NCBI RefSeq assembly: GCF_000715075.1
Contig: NC_134096.1
Coordinates: 68,577,026 to 68,641,025, forward strand
Source: Nicotiana tabacum
Lineage: Eukaryota > Streptophyta > Magnoliopsida > Solanales > Solanaceae
Length of the DNA stretch: 64,000 nt
Direction: 5' to 3'
This document shows, in pieces, positions 11,347-23,500 of this stretch (its first letter is position 1; each line of letters begins with the position of its first letter). The notes beneath the pieces were generated by a model. It saw only the letters and a program-made list of their open reading frames with translations, made no database searches and was not told the origin of the DNA. A program made the translations under genes and the position numbers.

Positions 11347-11960
11347 ATACGTGCAAAATTCATTGAATTAAAGTCTTAAGCATTATTGTGTAGTAAATTG
11401 GAAAATTGTGAAAAATTATTAAATCATCTGTTTGCCATGCCTAAATACTTATTGTTGAATTTATTTTTATACGACAATTTGATGTGATTGTTACTTGATT
11501 ATTTATGTAATTCCATGAATTTGCTGGTTTGATATTTATTGGAATTTAATTTCATTATGGATTTTCCCTCTGCAAATAATTAATTAAATGAGTTTAAGAA
11601 GAGGTATTTATATAATTATTGAAAATTTGGAGTTAATGAAGACTTTGCTTTATGTTGAGTAATTTTTATCTCTGTTGAATGTTTTTGGGTGTTGTACATA
11701 TTGTGTGGAGCCTTCGGCTATTTGTTGTGAAATTAATTGACTTGGTTGTATCTTTGGAATTTTAGTTGCAGCCATTGGGCAAATTGTGATATGAATTGAT
11801 TTTGTTATGTTGTCGTGATAATTTCCCATGTAAATTGTTGTGCTATGTTAATTATTATTTTGAAGATATAAGGGTGGCATTTCATCGTTGATATTATGTG
11901 GGTATAGGGGTGGCATTTCACTGTGGTTGTGTTTGTTGGAATATTGATATTGTCTGGGCG

Positions 11961-12115
11961 GAGCGATAAGGGTGGCTATAGGAGCGATAAGGGTGGCAAT
12001 AGGAGCGATAAAGGTGGCTATTGATATTGTCTAGGCAGAGTGATAAGGGTGGCTATAGGAGTGATAAGGGTGGCAATAGGAGTGATAAGAGTGGCTATTG
12101 TCAGGGACGATATGT
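11961..12115 (+). repeat. 21-bp minisatellite in LTR G
   Basis: GAGCGATAAGGGTGGCTATAG-type units start at 11961, 11982 and 12003. A second set of three starts at about 12038 after a TTGATATTGTCTRGGC spacer, so there is also a higher-order unit of about 77 bp. The reverse complement array is at 42360-42490 in the minus-strand LTR G, where it creates a meaningless Ser-His-Pro-Tyr-Arg-like frame. Confidence 0.85.
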
Positions 12116-12284
12116 GATGATGTGGGGTTGTGGCATCGATGATTTTCATGTGATGTTGTGATTTTCTTGTGTTTATTTTTATACCTTTTGCAATTTGTCT
12201 TGTTGTTGGTAAATTGATAACAATCTGATTTATGTTAAAATTGAGAGCCTGTGGTTATTGCCAAGCGGATTATAAAAATAAAAT

Positions 12285-12430
12285 ATGGGCACGAGGTCCG
12301 GTGAGTAAATAATGAGGAAATTTGGCACGTAAATTGTCCGTGCAGTTTTGATATGAAATGAGGGCAGGGCACGAGATGCCGAGGGAAATATAATGATTTA
12401 ATTATGGGCACGAAGTGCCGTGGAAATATA
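12285..12430 (+). repeat. GGGCACGA-type short hairpin repeats in LTR G
   Basis: GGGCACGAGGTCCGGTG, GGGCACGAGATGCCG and GGGCACGAAGTGCCG occur at about 12288, 12367 and 12407. Each can pair its GGCAC with a downstream GTGCC-like arm. The equivalents in LTR G- are at about 42040-42180. Element C has an analogous GCACGAGG repeat at 60201-60314. Confidence 0.6.
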
Positions 12431-12529
12431 AAAATGGGCTGAGACCCGTGTTTACGAAAAAAATATGAAAATGGGTTGAGACTCGTATTTTTTTATGATT
12501 ATGAAATGAGGTGTCACATGGTGATTTTT

Positions 12530-12730
12530 TAATCGAAAGAATTATATTCAAAATATTTATTTGGAAGGATTTTTATTCAAAAAGAATTATATGAAAGAAT
12601 TGTATTTTAAAGATACTTATTTGAGGAAATTATATTTGAAAAATAATTATTTCAGAAAAACTACATTTGAAAGAGAGTTATTTGGAAGAATTATATGTGA
12701 AGGATATTTATTTGAAAAACTTGAAATTAT
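12530..12730 (+). repeat. Degenerate AT-rich repeat (TTATTTGAAAGAATTATAT)
   Basis: TTATTTG plus GAAxAATTATATTT modules recur about every 20-22 bp. They also occur in reverse orientation at 41735-41935, so this is an inherited part of LTR G. The Lys/Tyr/Leu-rich frame read through it (12561-12764) is an artefact. Confidence 0.6.
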
Positions 12731-12958
12731 TTGGGCGTACATGTATTTATTAATTGTTGAGTGATATTTATGGTATTCTTGTTGTCTTGCTGCGCATACC
12801 ATTGGTTATTTTATCCTGCCCTTATTGCCATATGTTTCCTAGTATTTTGTATATCATATTGCACATGTTATTAAACTAGTGAGTGTCTTGACTATACCTC
12901 GTCTCTGCTCCATTGAGGTTAGTCTTGATACTTACTGAGTACCGACCGTGGTGTACCC

Positions 12959-13461
12959 ATCTCAAACATAAGCTGATACCCTGGAATGAGTACCTTCTTG
13001 TGCACCTGCTCCCTTCTCGGAATAGCCTGAGCTTTTAGAATGATCTTTCTAAAGTCAGGGGAACAGGTCCCTTCAACAGATGAGATCCCCTCAGTGGGCA
13101 CACCCAAGATACTTTCTAGAACAGCTTCATCCATCACAAAATCCACTCAATTAACCTTCAAGAAGACATTATCGTCTTCTACAGCAAATAGATCTGCGTA
13201 GAAACTGCGAACCTCCTCTTCATAAACCTTGGGACTCTGAATGGTAAACAGATGAGTCCACTTCTGAAACTCACAGATTGCAAATAACTGTTTCATGCCT
13301 AATATTTCAAGAATGTTAGCGTCAAGCGCTCTGGCCCATACACCCTTTGCTTCTTCAAATTTTCTCTTCTCTCAACTTCAGACACTTATACTTTGGCTTT
13401 CTTGGAGGAACCGGGTTCCGCGCTGTCAATTGCCTTCCACTTCTTAAATTTCCAAGACAGG
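12959..13461 (-). pseudogene. Fragment of a putative plant transposon protein
   Basis: On the minus strand an interrupted frame reads through ILEILGMKQLFAICEFQKW (about 13318-13262), VYEEEVRSFYADLF, a stop near 13147, then the 75-codon frame 13146-12919 with DEAVLESILGVPTEGIS and QVHKKVLIPGYQLMFEMG. From family knowledge this layout (REFYA-like block, then an LGVP-like block) matches the repetitive Solanaceae protein grouped with the Transposase_32 domain, also seen in element D ORF2. Both ends are cut: it abuts LTR G at 12958 and an LTR B fragment at 13462. It is non-functional. Confidence 0.6.
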
Positions 13462-13829
13462 GGGATCTCCTGGAATACCGTTCTGTAGTCCCAAAGTAAA
13501 TATACAACTACATCACGAAATTCTTATAATTTAGACTAAATACCAGTCAGGGAAGAAGCAGGAAATTCACTAAGCATGATGCACAAAATTCACATAAACA
13601 ATTAAGACATGTAGACATGTTGTATTGGACTTAACATGATAGTTACACATATTGGAATAACTCAATTAAGAATGAAAATAGATTAGTACTCATAAAAATG
13701 GTATAACTCAAAATAACAGGAAAACATGTTGCTGCTTGGTAAGAAAATAGGGTTTTACCACACCTAGCCCGTGTACGTACTCGTCACCTCACCTACACAG
13801 CGCTCACATAGCACAATAGTTCTAAATCT
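13462..13829 (-). repeat. LTR B fragment, inverted
   Basis: This is the reverse complement of the middle of the element B LTR (48800-49190): one 50-bp minisatellite unit (GGGGGATCTCCTGGAATACC at 13462), the ACATGTTGCTGCTTGGTAAG block and the GTACGTACTCGTCACCTCAC block (13774). Both ends are truncated. It meets the forward fragment at 13830, so an inversion or independent insertion junction lies there. Confidence 0.75.
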
Positions 13830-15133
13830 TAAGGCTGGTGTTCAGGTATTGGTCTCTGAAGTTGGGAACGCGGACCATGGCGGAATTTTGCGTCAGCGGT
13901 GGAAGTTCGCGGGGGCGGCGGAAATTCCGCGGACAACAGTGGAATTTTGCGGGGGCGGAAAAGTTTCGCGATCAGCGGAATGCTTTTCGTGGCTGCGATG
14001 GAAATTCCGCAGACTGCGGTAAGGCGTTCACGGGGGGCTGTGAGTTTTTCGCGGTCAGCGAAATTGGAATCCAAGGAGTGCACTATAGATACTAGATTCA
14101 GGGTTTTATTTTCATATTTTGACCTAGAGAGCTCGGGTTTTGACGATGTTTCGAGGGTTTTCAAGAAAACCTACGGGGTAAGTGATTCTAATTCAGTTTT
14201 AGCTAAAATACATGATTATATCACTGATTTCATCATTTGGTTCGTACTTTGGGGTGGAAAATTGGAGAAAATAGTAGAAACTTCATAAAATAGGTTTTGA
14301 GAGTTGAATGTCGATTCGAAGTCGGATTTTGATAAATTTGGTATGGTTGGACTCGTGAGTGAATGGGTGTTTGTAATTTGTAATTTTTACCCGATTCCGA
14401 GACGTGGGCCCAGGGAGACTTTTAGGGCTTTTTCCTAATTTCATGTTTTAGCTTTGAACTAATTAGTTGAATTAGTTACTTGTAGTTATATTTACATTGT
14501 GTAATTGCTTTTGGCTAGATTTGGGCCATTCAAAGCCGGATATTCATGGGTAAGGCATTGTGACCGATTTATTGAGCTTGGTTTGAGGTAAGTGGCTTTC
14601 CTAACTTTGTTGGGACTACGGAACGGTATTCCGGGAGATCCCCCTACACATTTAATTTGGGACTACGAGACGGTATATCGGGAGATCCCCTATTGTGTTT
14701 CTGTGTACTGAGTTGTTACCTTCTATGATTCCATTGTTGTTAAATTTCAGCCTTTATTTTATTGCTGTATTACACTCTATATTATTTTAATATATATTTA
14801 CCAGTAGCGCCCCGACCTGACCTCGTCACTACTCGACCGAGGTTAGGCTTGGCACTTACTGGGTACCGATTGTGGTGTACTCATGCAACTCTATGCACAT
14901 GTTTTTCGTGTGCAGATCCAGGTGCACCTTATCAGCCGCACTATCAGTGAGCCGGGACAACTTTGGAGACTTCAAGGTATATCTGCAACGTCCGCAGACC
15001 TCGGAGTCCCCTTCCACTCTTTCTCATGTCCATCATTTTATGTATTTTTCCTTGTTAGACTCTGACGTATAGAGACACTAGTCAACAAGTGTATTTTCTG
15101 TATCTTTCTCATGTCCCCTTCCACTCTTTCTCG
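13830..15133 (+). repeat. LTR fragment related to family B
   Basis: It lacks the LTR start. It carries a variant GC word cluster built on TTCGCGG, CCGCGAA and GCGGAATTTTGCG (13860-14060), then CTCGTGAGTGAATGGGTG, CGAGACGTGGGCCC, two units of the TTCCGGGAGATCCCC minisatellite (14615-14690), TTACTGGGTACCGATTGTGG (14857) and the hairpin at 14893-14915. Near its right end CCCCTTCCACTCTTTCTC occurs twice (about 15008 and 15115), evidence of a local rearrangement before the next LTR. Confidence 0.7.
14893..14915 (+). promoter_or_regulatory. Conserved LTR hairpin (family B fragment)
   Basis: TATGCACA and TGTGCAG arms enclose a GTTTTTCG-type loop, followed by ATCCAGGT. The arm pairing is as in element B except for one mismatch (CTG to TAT side), consistent with decay in a fragment. 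Confidence 0.5.
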
Positions 15134-16529
15134 AAAAGTCAACAAGTCAGCCCTCGGGCCCATATGCCCGGATTTCAAAAATTTCAACGATAAGTATTAC
15201 CCATAACACCACGAGCTCAAATATATAATTTATTCCCAATTCTATGTCCAATTTCATGGACAATCAAAAAATACCGAATTATGGGTTTTCTCCTAAAATC
15301 CCACAATTTCCATAATTTTCATCTTTAAATCCACATATAAACCATGTATTTAACTCACAAGGTGTAGAAATCACTTACCTCAAGATTGATGATGAAAATG
15401 GCACTCCAAAATTGCCCCAAAGTCGTCTCCCATGGAAGAAATGAGATGAAAATGAGCCCAACTCCCGATTTTGAAATAACACTGCCCAGCCCGATCTTCT
15501 TCGCGAACGCGGCAAAGTCCTCGCGTTCATGAAGAACTACCAGGTTCTGCTCCCCAGTTCCTCTATGAGAATGCAAGACAGGGCCCGCGAACGCGAAGCT
15601 TTACTAGCCTGCCCATCGCGAATACGGTTGCCCATTCACGAACACGAAGACCAAATTCCCCTGCCAGGCTAGCTTCTCTTACGCGAACGCAACAAGGCGA
15701 TCGTGAACGCGGAGCACCACTGCCCAACACTTCGCGAACGCAACTTCCCTATCGCGAACGCTAAGAAAAAAATGCCCCCAGCTCAATTCCTTATTCGTGA
15801 ACACGTGAGACCCTTCGCGTTTGCGTAGAACAAAACCAGCACAAGCAATGTAGCAACAACAAATCAGCCAAACTTGGTTCGAAACCATCCCGAAACATAC
15901 CTGAGGCCCCCGGGACCCTATCCAATCACACCAACAAGTCCCAAAATATAACACGAACCTGCTCGAGGCCTCAAATCACACCAAACAATATCAAAACTAT
16001 GAATCGATGATCGAAACTTTCTTTCAACTTTCAAACTTCAACGAACGTGATTCATATATAAACATTCCGGAATGATGCAAAACTTTACACACAAGTCATA
16101 AATCACAATACAAACCTATTCCAAGGCTCGGAACCCCAAACAAACATCGATATCACCAAAGTCCACTTCACACCAAACTTAGATAATTCCAAAAACTTCA
16201 AAATGCCATCTTTTCATAATAAGCGCTGAACTGCTCCCGCACCACCCAGTACTCAACCCGAACATACGCCCATGTCCGAAATCATCATACGAACCTATTA
16301 AAACCTTCAAATCCCGATTTCGAGGTCATTTACTCAAAAGTAAAACCTTGATCAACTCTTCCAACTTAAAGCTTCTGAATTGAGAATTTTCTTTTCAAAT
16401 CAGTTCCAAACTTCCCGATATTCAATTCCGACTACACATACAAGTCATAAAACATGAAGTGAAGCTACTTAAGGCCTCAAACCACCAAACGACATGCTAG
16501 ATCTTTAAACAACCGATCAGGTCATTACA
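15134..16529 (-). repeat. Element E- 3' LTR, truncated
   Basis: On the minus strand it starts TGTAATGACCTGATCGGTTG at 16529, directly after a polypurine AGTGAGGGAGAA (16541-16530) and a GTTCGAGGACTAATG motif (about 16566). A GC word cluster of TTCGCGAACGCG type is at 15480-15830. At the left it stops mid-LTR around the GTCAACAAGTCAGCCCTCGG block, which corresponds to 39300 in the 5' copy. Open frames in the cluster are stop-poor artefacts. Confidence 0.75.
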
Positions 16530-19500
16530 TTCTCCCTCACTTAAACATACATTAGTCCTCGAACGTGCCAAGAATCATTTTGGAGTTGCTCAAAATTGCC
16601 GTTTAACAGCTCGTGCACCTACCCGTGCCACTACAACCCATGTGAGAACATTAGCTCAAGACCGACTAAAGGTCCTTTCTTTTACCTTAGCCCACAAGCC
16701 TTAGAGCCAAATTCCAACATCAAGAATTCTCTTCGAGGCACGATTCTAACATACGAACGTCGTATCAATCTCAACATGCTGAACTCAGAACATGATCATC
16801 CACCCATGTTGCAATCACATATTGCACTGTATGACTCGTATGCCCATAATAATATCCTCCAATTACAATAACTGCAATTTTATGAATTTTGATGCCCGTA
16901 ATACATCTCATAACATATATAAGCCATGTTCCAACTCTCATAATACTGCAACGATGAAAGCAACACGTAGAAGCTCATAACCACTTGCTCAATTCATAAA
17001 TCATTGAGTCTCTCCGCTTGACAAGAACCATTACCTCATCCTGAACTAAATAGTGACATTTTCACTTTGATATACCTTACATAAATCCGATCGCACTGAT
17101 TTCAATTCCAATAACCTTGTCTCACCCAATATAAGCTGCTCGGGCAATAAGACACCTCAAACACCATCTAAAATCTTATATGACGCCATCAATGTGCCAT
17201 TAAGCTACAACTCGAATATGACTCAAAAGGTAGAACGAACTCTGGAAAAGAACTACCCAACCTGCGTAACGTATAAAACGGCCAAACAGAAGCTATGAAC
17301 CCATCTCCGAGATGAGAAACAAGGCACACAAAATAAGTATAAGGAGTTGTACTCAACATCTCACTGTTGCAGCGTGCAACCCGCTCCACACATGATACCA
17401 TTGCAGCGTGCATCCTAATCCAAACATGATATTGTTGCGACGTACAACCCGATCCAAATATCATGCTCGTGGCAGCATGGCACCCGCTCCACACATAACA
17501 ATCAATAAGGAAATACCTACCGAGCCAAAATGCTCATACCCACGAAATGTCCGAATATCGACCACAAGCATGCCATGTGCATAAAAGCAACCCCGGGGAG
17601 ACGGATAGTGCCATGTGATACAAAAACCTAAGCACAACTAAGGTGAAATAAATGACCTGCATCGAGAGAGCCATCTTGCTCATATAACACCACCAACTAA
17701 CAGGATCACAACATATGTGCGAATAATCAAGATGTCTCAAAACCCACATGGAATAATAGAGTATTACATAGAGTAGCTGACACCACGAATAATATCCAGC
17801 TCCCAAAGACTCCTCCATAAGCAATGTTATGCTAAATGAACACATCCGACCTGACGTAGAGCACACATTCACATTAGATATTTCAACAAAACCCCAAGTC
17901 GATTCCGATCATCCCATATTGGGCCAATAACCTCCCAAAGATCCACAATAACCCTACCCATGACACATATGAGCAGCCGTCCAATCCAAAACAAACTCCT
18001 ACAGTCCACAACCAAAGGAATAGAGTGCCTTTCAGGAATAAATTTTATCATTAGCGACAGTACCAGAATCTCCATACTTGGTTTCAATCTATAACAATCA
18101 AGTGACTAACACGTCACACCTATACGATTTTCCCATAGAATATACTCCCACAAACTTTCACACCAGGTAGCAAAGTCTGCACATCCATACCACTGACTGT
18201 ACTAACTCTGTAACACAAATCAAGAATACGTAAATCAATACACAATGACTCTTACACAGGACATCATTCTCAGACAATACTAAGATGGCGCTGGCATACT
18301 CTGAACATCTTTAATATTTCCCCCGCTCCTCCGAGCTCGTGACATTCTTACCAACATCGGACTGCAACCTTGATCCTCAACCTCCAAATACCATACCGCT
18401 CACTGCACATATCATGCCGTTACATGAGAGTACAGGCGTTCAATCATAGCCCCTGAACCACCAGTAGAATAAACACTTCATTAGATAGAACCCTTTCACT
18501 TTACCTATTTCAGAAGAATAATTGCAACACGCAACCGAATTCCCATAACAGTAGAAAATACATACCTCAAGTCATGGTCTAAATCAGCATAACTCTTCAG
18601 GGATTCATTTACACATAACAAGGCCATCAGAATCAAATACCCCCAATCAATCAAATTGCAGTTGTCAAGCCTGCACGTACAGCCACGAATCACCCGTATA
18701 GCTTAACACACTGAAGAAATTGACCATTTTCCATAACCATGATGATTCAAACCATTACTAACTGACATAATCTCTTCCAATTTACTCTTGACTTGCCTTC
18801 AAAATAATAATAGCCCCATTCAAAAACATAACAAAACTCAACAACACTCATCTCGAATGACCCAAATCACGAGACCACATCGTCTCAATACCCATGAACC
18901 ATGACATACCCTCCTCATGCACACAATAGTATTTCTAACTAGTACACCTATTCTGAAAGATCTTCTATGAATCGAAGTTGTTTCCTTCCATCTGTCTAAC
19001 ATCATATCGCCAACCCCCAGTGCTAACATAGAAACACTCCAAGTACCTTTCATAATCCACTACAAAAACATAACCCCTAACCACAAAACACACCCGAAAT
19101 CCTTAGACACCGCACTTTAATCCTTGAATCCACTAGAACCATTGTTGAGAGTCACCCACTCTGACCTGGTCCCGATTATAACTAAACTTTAACGCTCTGT
19201 TAGCACATGAACACTCTCAAAGAAGCAACCAGATGAATTCTTTTCTTTCTACATCATATCTACAAGAAGCATAAACTCTGAGTTATGCCAAAACCTGCAC
19301 ACGAATCGATAAGACAAACTGTAGCATGCATTCCTCAAGTCCTTTACTTGAATTAAACCTGATGCTTTCTTTTCTTAGTCATAAATAATCCACCAATGTA
19401 CTGAAAACCGAAACTGCACATGCATACAACCACGTGACCCTATCGTAGACGATGGGCTCCCACACATAGCTTTAAGCTACAATCACATAAATCTAGAATC

Positions 19501-20880
19501 CACAATGGTTCCTCTTTCACAATTACCATGATCCCGCACCGTTAACCCGCCAAATTTCTCGCAATCTTTTGTTAAACTTTTCATGAACATTCCGAATTAT
19601 CAGCCACAATCGATTTGACCTCCTGCTGGGTAGTGAGTAGAACTCTTCATAAAAACTTCATCAAATCACGAAACCGCTAACTTGCTCACAGGAGATAGCC
19701 CGCCTGTGGAATTCCATACCGACATATTCCAACGATGCTGTCCTGTGTATAACTACCACAAAATCAGTAAACCCTCCTGAGCCTATGTTTGCCTGCTAGC
19801 TGTAAGAGTCTGTTCATTCCTCATTGATATCAACTAAAAGTTCAACAATACATTCCAAACCTAGTCACATTGCATTCCATAACGATAATCAAGCTTTTAC
19901 ACCCTTCTTCAGTCCAATCAAACTCCTTTCCGTCATATTCAACCTTCCTCAACACAGTAGCCACCATCCCAAATGAAAATAATAGACCTAGTCACTGTCC
20001 ACCATGATCCCCAAATCTCTCTAAATATTCTCAAGGCATGTAGCTATCCTATCATGCAATCCATACGCTACTCTGCCACTCCCACTTTGGTTAAACCATC
20101 TCCTTAAGCAACTTCTCAACCTTTGATATTCATACTTTGACCTGCTAACAATTTAATCACTACGAGACACATCCCACCATGTCCTTCCTCCCCCTTTTTG
20201 CTGCCAAAATACTACCTTAAATCGTAATCTATCTTTGTAGCACCCAAGTGGATAAATTGCCACCAACTCTGAGCCTTCAAAAATATCATATCCCTCGAGC
20301 CATCAATATTAGAAGCACCGATTCGACTCTGGAGCATCCATACACCACCATCTCTGGTAACCCCTACTTAGGCTTCGTTCTATAGCACCCTACCTGGAGG
20401 CAAATCAAAGGAGACCCTAACACTGACGAGCCTTAATGCATTCTAACAAGGACGACGACACCACACAACAAATAAAAATCCTACCATGCTCAAAATATCA
20501 AGTCTCGCTGCTCCATCAACCAAGGTGTGAACATCCATTTTCCAATTTCCTTTCCTCCGCCGGAATTAAATGCTAAACCTTTAAACCAGGAACAAAGTAA
20601 TCTTCTTTTCGAGTCATTCAATGCCACAACACATAAATAAGCACCATACCATTCACACCAATATTGTGCGATAACAATGCATGAACCTCATAATACACTG
20701 TGCCTAGCCTCAAAACTGTAGGCAACATTAGTACTGGGCGGAAATGACAGAGCGCCCTTCCACAAGGCGGCGATAATAGCCAACTCGAACACGCAGGGAG
20801 AAACATCCTGCACCAGATCAGCAGTACCATTACAACTCCTCGATACCCAATTGATAACAAATGCTCAATCTGTCCGGAAT
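16530..20880 (-). other. Element E- non-coding interior (about 4.35 kb)
   Basis: Long and moderately GC-balanced, but without any credible frame: the longest minus-strand frames (such as 17534-17872 and 20618-20893) show no retroelement motif and are not shared with element F. Ordered similarity to the element F interior runs from about 18480 (GAATTCCCATA block, compare 4616) through 19690 (CAGGAGATAGCCCGCC, compare 5776) to 20850 (compare 6905). The part 16530-18480 has no counterpart in the shortened element F. Confidence 0.65.
17366..17505 (-). repeat. Tandem repeat, 34-35 bp x 4
   Basis: TTGCAGCGTGCAACCC, then variants, begin at 17367, 17401, 17435 and about 17470. Each is followed by a GMTCCAMACATGAT-like tail. 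Substitutions are scattered, so the array is old. It lies inside the non-coding interior of element E-. Confidence 0.8.
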
Positions 20881-21083
20881 GTAAGTTAGACATGATAAAG
20901 TAAATAATACGATGGAGACTCTGTGGGCTATGATACGTAGCCTGGAATGCAGCTCACCATAAAGTCTCCTCGACAGTTATGCCTACATGCCAAGATGACC
21001 ACCAAATAAATCTGTCAGATCCTGCATATTTAGTACAGAAGTGTAGCATGAGTATATAAATCAACGTGTACCCAAAGAAGTAG
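20881..21083 (-). repeat. Element E- 5' LTR, distal piece
   Basis: This continues the LTR that resumes at 38413 on the far side of the inserted solo LTR. It holds the GGAGACTCTGTGGGCTATGA and GGAATGCAGCTCACC blocks homologous to 4395-4440 and 7450-7495 of element F. The duplicated target AGTAG (21079-21083) is its last part. The true LTR end and primer-binding site are deleted at about 20880. Confidence 0.65.
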
Positions 21084-21086
21084 TGT

Positions 21087-21105
21087 AACGACCCGTCCGG
21101 TCGTT
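21087..21105 (+). promoter_or_regulatory. LTR-tip palindrome AACGACC-N5-GGTCGTT
   Basis: AACGACC and GGTCGTT arms flank CGTCC, immediately after the TGT of the LTR. The same arrangement is at 57945-57963 (element C), 8908-8927 (element F, minus) and, with one mismatch, 47207-47225 (element B). It could be an integrase or transcription-factor site; this is inference. Confidence 0.5.
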
Positions 21106-21779
21106 TTAAGCTCTGGCACATTGTTGGCGGTTTGAGGACTTGAGTAGCTTTACTTCAAGTATTATGACTTGTGTGTGTGGTCGCAATTGAATTTCAGGAA
21201 GTTTGGGATTGATTTGGCAAGAAAGTTCTAATTTCAGAAGCTTTAAGTTGGAAGAATTGACTAAGGTTTGACATTTGAGTAAATAACCTTGGAATTGGGA
21301 TTTGAAGGTTGCAACAGGTTTGTATGATAATTTTAGTCTTAGGAGCGTGTCCGGATGTTGATTTGGAGGTCCGTAGGTTATTTCGGCGTCAATTGGCGAA
21401 AGTTGGAAAGTGGATGATTTTTGGTAAGTTTGACTGGGAGTGAACTTTTTGATATCGGGGTCAAATTCTGATTCCAAAAGAGGGAGTAGGTCCATATTGT
21501 CAATTATCACTTGTGTGAAAAATTTGAGGTCAATCGAACTTGATTGGATAGGTTTCGGCGTCGAATGTAGAAGTTGGAAGTTCTAAAGTTCATTAAGCTT
21601 GAATTTGTTTGCGATTCATGATTTTGATGTTGTTTGCGTGGTTTATGGCTTCGACTAAGTTCGTAATGTGTTTTGGGATGTGTTTGTATAATTGGTTAAG
21701 GTCCCAAGGGCCTCGGGTGGATTCCGAATGGTTAACGGATCGATTCTTGGACTTAAGGAAATACTAGAAAACTTCTGCT

Positions 21780-22033
21780 GGTGGTGTGATCGCTTCTGTG
21801 GAAGCCTGGTTGTAGAAGAGACCTCGCAGAAAAGAGATGGGCTACATAGAAGCGGCCAGGCGTGGCTGAGGCTGGGGTCGCAGAAGCGGGCAGGTGGACC
21901 ACAGAAGCGTAGTCGCACATGCGGCGAATCGATCGCAAAAGCGGCAATGTTGCCGCAGAAGCAAGTCCGCAAAAGCAGACCATTTGTCCACAGAAGCCAC
22001 AAAAGTGAGGAGGAGTATCGCATATGCGGAGCC
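21780..22033 (+). repeat. GC word cluster of the solo LTR (left part)
   Basis: Repeated CGCAGAAGCG, GCAGAAGCGG, CGCTTCTGTGG and CGCAAAAGCGG words in both orientations. The cluster continues at 36576-36620 (GCCGCAGAAGCAG, GACCGCAGATGC), because element D inserted inside it at GAGCC (22029-22033). Confidence 0.75.
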
Positions 22034-23356
22034 TGATGTGTGGCTATAATTCCATATTTTAGTATATTATTTACCTTACATTTTATGTGCTTTAATGTTA
22101 TATTACACTTTATTTGCGCGTAATAGAGTATATTTTATGTGTAGGTATAATGGAGATGAAATTAGAGAAAAAAGAATAGTTGAAGTAATAAGTGTGCTCG
22201 AAAACAGTGGAAAGAAGAAATAATGAATTAAGTAGTGAAAAGATGAAGAAGCTGGCGAGGCAAGCATCTGAGCTCGCGTGGAAACTGACGAGGCAAGCCT
22301 TTGAGCTTGCGTGGGAGCAGGCTTCGCATGGTTTGGGGCGGAGTGCATCTCACGTTGTGCCTCGCGGGGCACAGTCTGAGGTGAGCCTGATCCAGATTTT
22401 TAAGGCTTATTTCATCTCCTGGTTTGACTAGGACTTGGCTTATTTCGTTTAGGTGTTTTTCTACACATATAAATAGATATAAAACACCACTTTTGGGAGA
22501 GTTTTTGCTACCGGAGGCAAAAATAGCTTGTGGAACACCAGTTGGGAGATAGAATCATTGATTTCTACATTCCTTTATCTTTACTTTGTAATTTACTTAT
22601 GCAAAATACTTGGGATATTGTTACTATGAGTATGAGTAGCTAAACTCCTAATCTAGGGATTTGATGGAACCTATTGGAGGATGATTTTCCTGTTACATTA
22701 ATATAGATTTGCCATAGTATTTTCTCTATTTGTTCAACTACGTCACTATTGTGGTTGGTTGAAGAGCTCTCAATCGACTGTGCCTATTTAGTGTGTATTA
22801 CTTGGAAGAGAGTGCATATTTAGCTAGTTGTTGAACAACATCACCTCCTAACGTATATGAGGGATCAATACGGAGGGTTTAAAGGTGGGATTAGGAATAA
22901 CGAAACCTTGGTGCGATCCGAGTGAGCCGTAACTTAGTGCTAGCTAGTGTAATTCAGAAGAATATGTCTAGTAAATTATGGTAGTTACTCGAGAGAGAAT
23001 TACGACACTCAAAGAGCTCATGATCGGTAGAGAAAACTTAGGCAAATTTATAGGAAACATAGCGGAAAGGATTCTGACAATAGGGGAAATCAGAACCTTA
23101 GATCATTCCAATTCTTGTCTACAACCTGTTCGTAGTTAGTTATTAATTACTGCATTTTCATTACGTGATATTTAGTTAGTATACATCCAATTTGTTATTT
23201 AAATATTCATGGATATTGATTGCATGAATTTGTGCGACTCTAGTAGGTGTGCTTAATAGGTTAATTCCCTGTGGGATTCGACTCCAGACTTGTTAACCAG
23301 AATATATTTGCAACGACCGCTTAGTCCTTTTTATAAGGCATAGTTGGGCGTGACCA
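22034..23356 (+). repeat. Element D 5' LTR, 1323 bp
   Basis: TGATGTGTGG...GGGCGTGACCA. Compared with the 3' LTR it lacks one copy of a GAGCTYGCGTGGGAGCAGGC direct repeat plus the spacer between (about 42 bp net), a slippage-type deletion near 22310. It contains GCGAGGC and GCCTCGC words (22255-22375), a short-frame decoy (22192-22431) and an ACATATAAATAGA TATA-like site at about 22465. Confidence 0.93.
22460..22480 (+). promoter_or_regulatory. TATA-like box of element D 5' LTR
   Basis: ACACATATAAATAGATATAA at about 22464 is the best TATA-box match in the LTR and is repeated in the 3' LTR at about 35685. Transcription start would then lie some 30 bp downstream. This is sequence-based only. 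Confidence 0.5.
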
Positions 23357-23360
23357 AATT

Positions 23361-23381
23361 TTGACGCCGTTGTCGGGGAAC
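23361..23381 (+). promoter_or_regulatory. Element D primer-binding site (tRNA-Asp type)
   Basis: TTGACGCCGTTGTCGGGGAA, 4 bp after the LTR end, matches the complement of the tRNA-Asp 3' end except for three substitutions. tRNA-Asp priming is characteristic of Athila-type elements. Confidence 0.75.
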
Positions 23382-23500
23382 TAACGGTGTTATTAATTGC
23401 AGCTAAAGAAGTGCTAGAATTCTTAGTGTAGTCAATTTTCTTCATTTTAAACTAAACATATTGAAATTCTAACGTTTGTAGTCTTGAGTGTTACAGGTGC

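Larger units (their letters stand above)
9756..12958 (+). repeat. LTR of family G, 3'-truncated
   Basis: It begins TGTGACGACCCGACTTGTC and aligns along its length with the minus-strand LTR at 41096-44482 (same start, same minisatellite, same hairpin field). It contains the TTGGCGAAAGTT block (about 10060), the GC word cluster (10440-10715), a GGTAAGT site (10817), the GTGACGAGTACGTAC block (11324) and the ACCGACCGTGGTGTAC block (12942). It stops there, about 400 bp short of the LTR end. No target duplication could be assigned. Confidence 0.8.

Noticed and set aside
17341..17505. Possible CRISPR-like spacing of 34-bp units.
   Set aside because: Units are contiguous without unique spacers, in a plant retroelement interior. 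It is a minisatellite.
16530..20880. Possible host gene in a 4.35-kb region without pol.
   Set aside because: No frame above about 110 codons, no shared frame with the homologous interior of element F, and bounded by LTR and PPT signals.
22103..22431. Frames in both strands of the element D LTR (Leu/Ala-rich peptide).
   Set aside because: Within an LTR defined by TSD, and the 3' LTR copy is frameshifted. Composition is explained by GCGAGG words.
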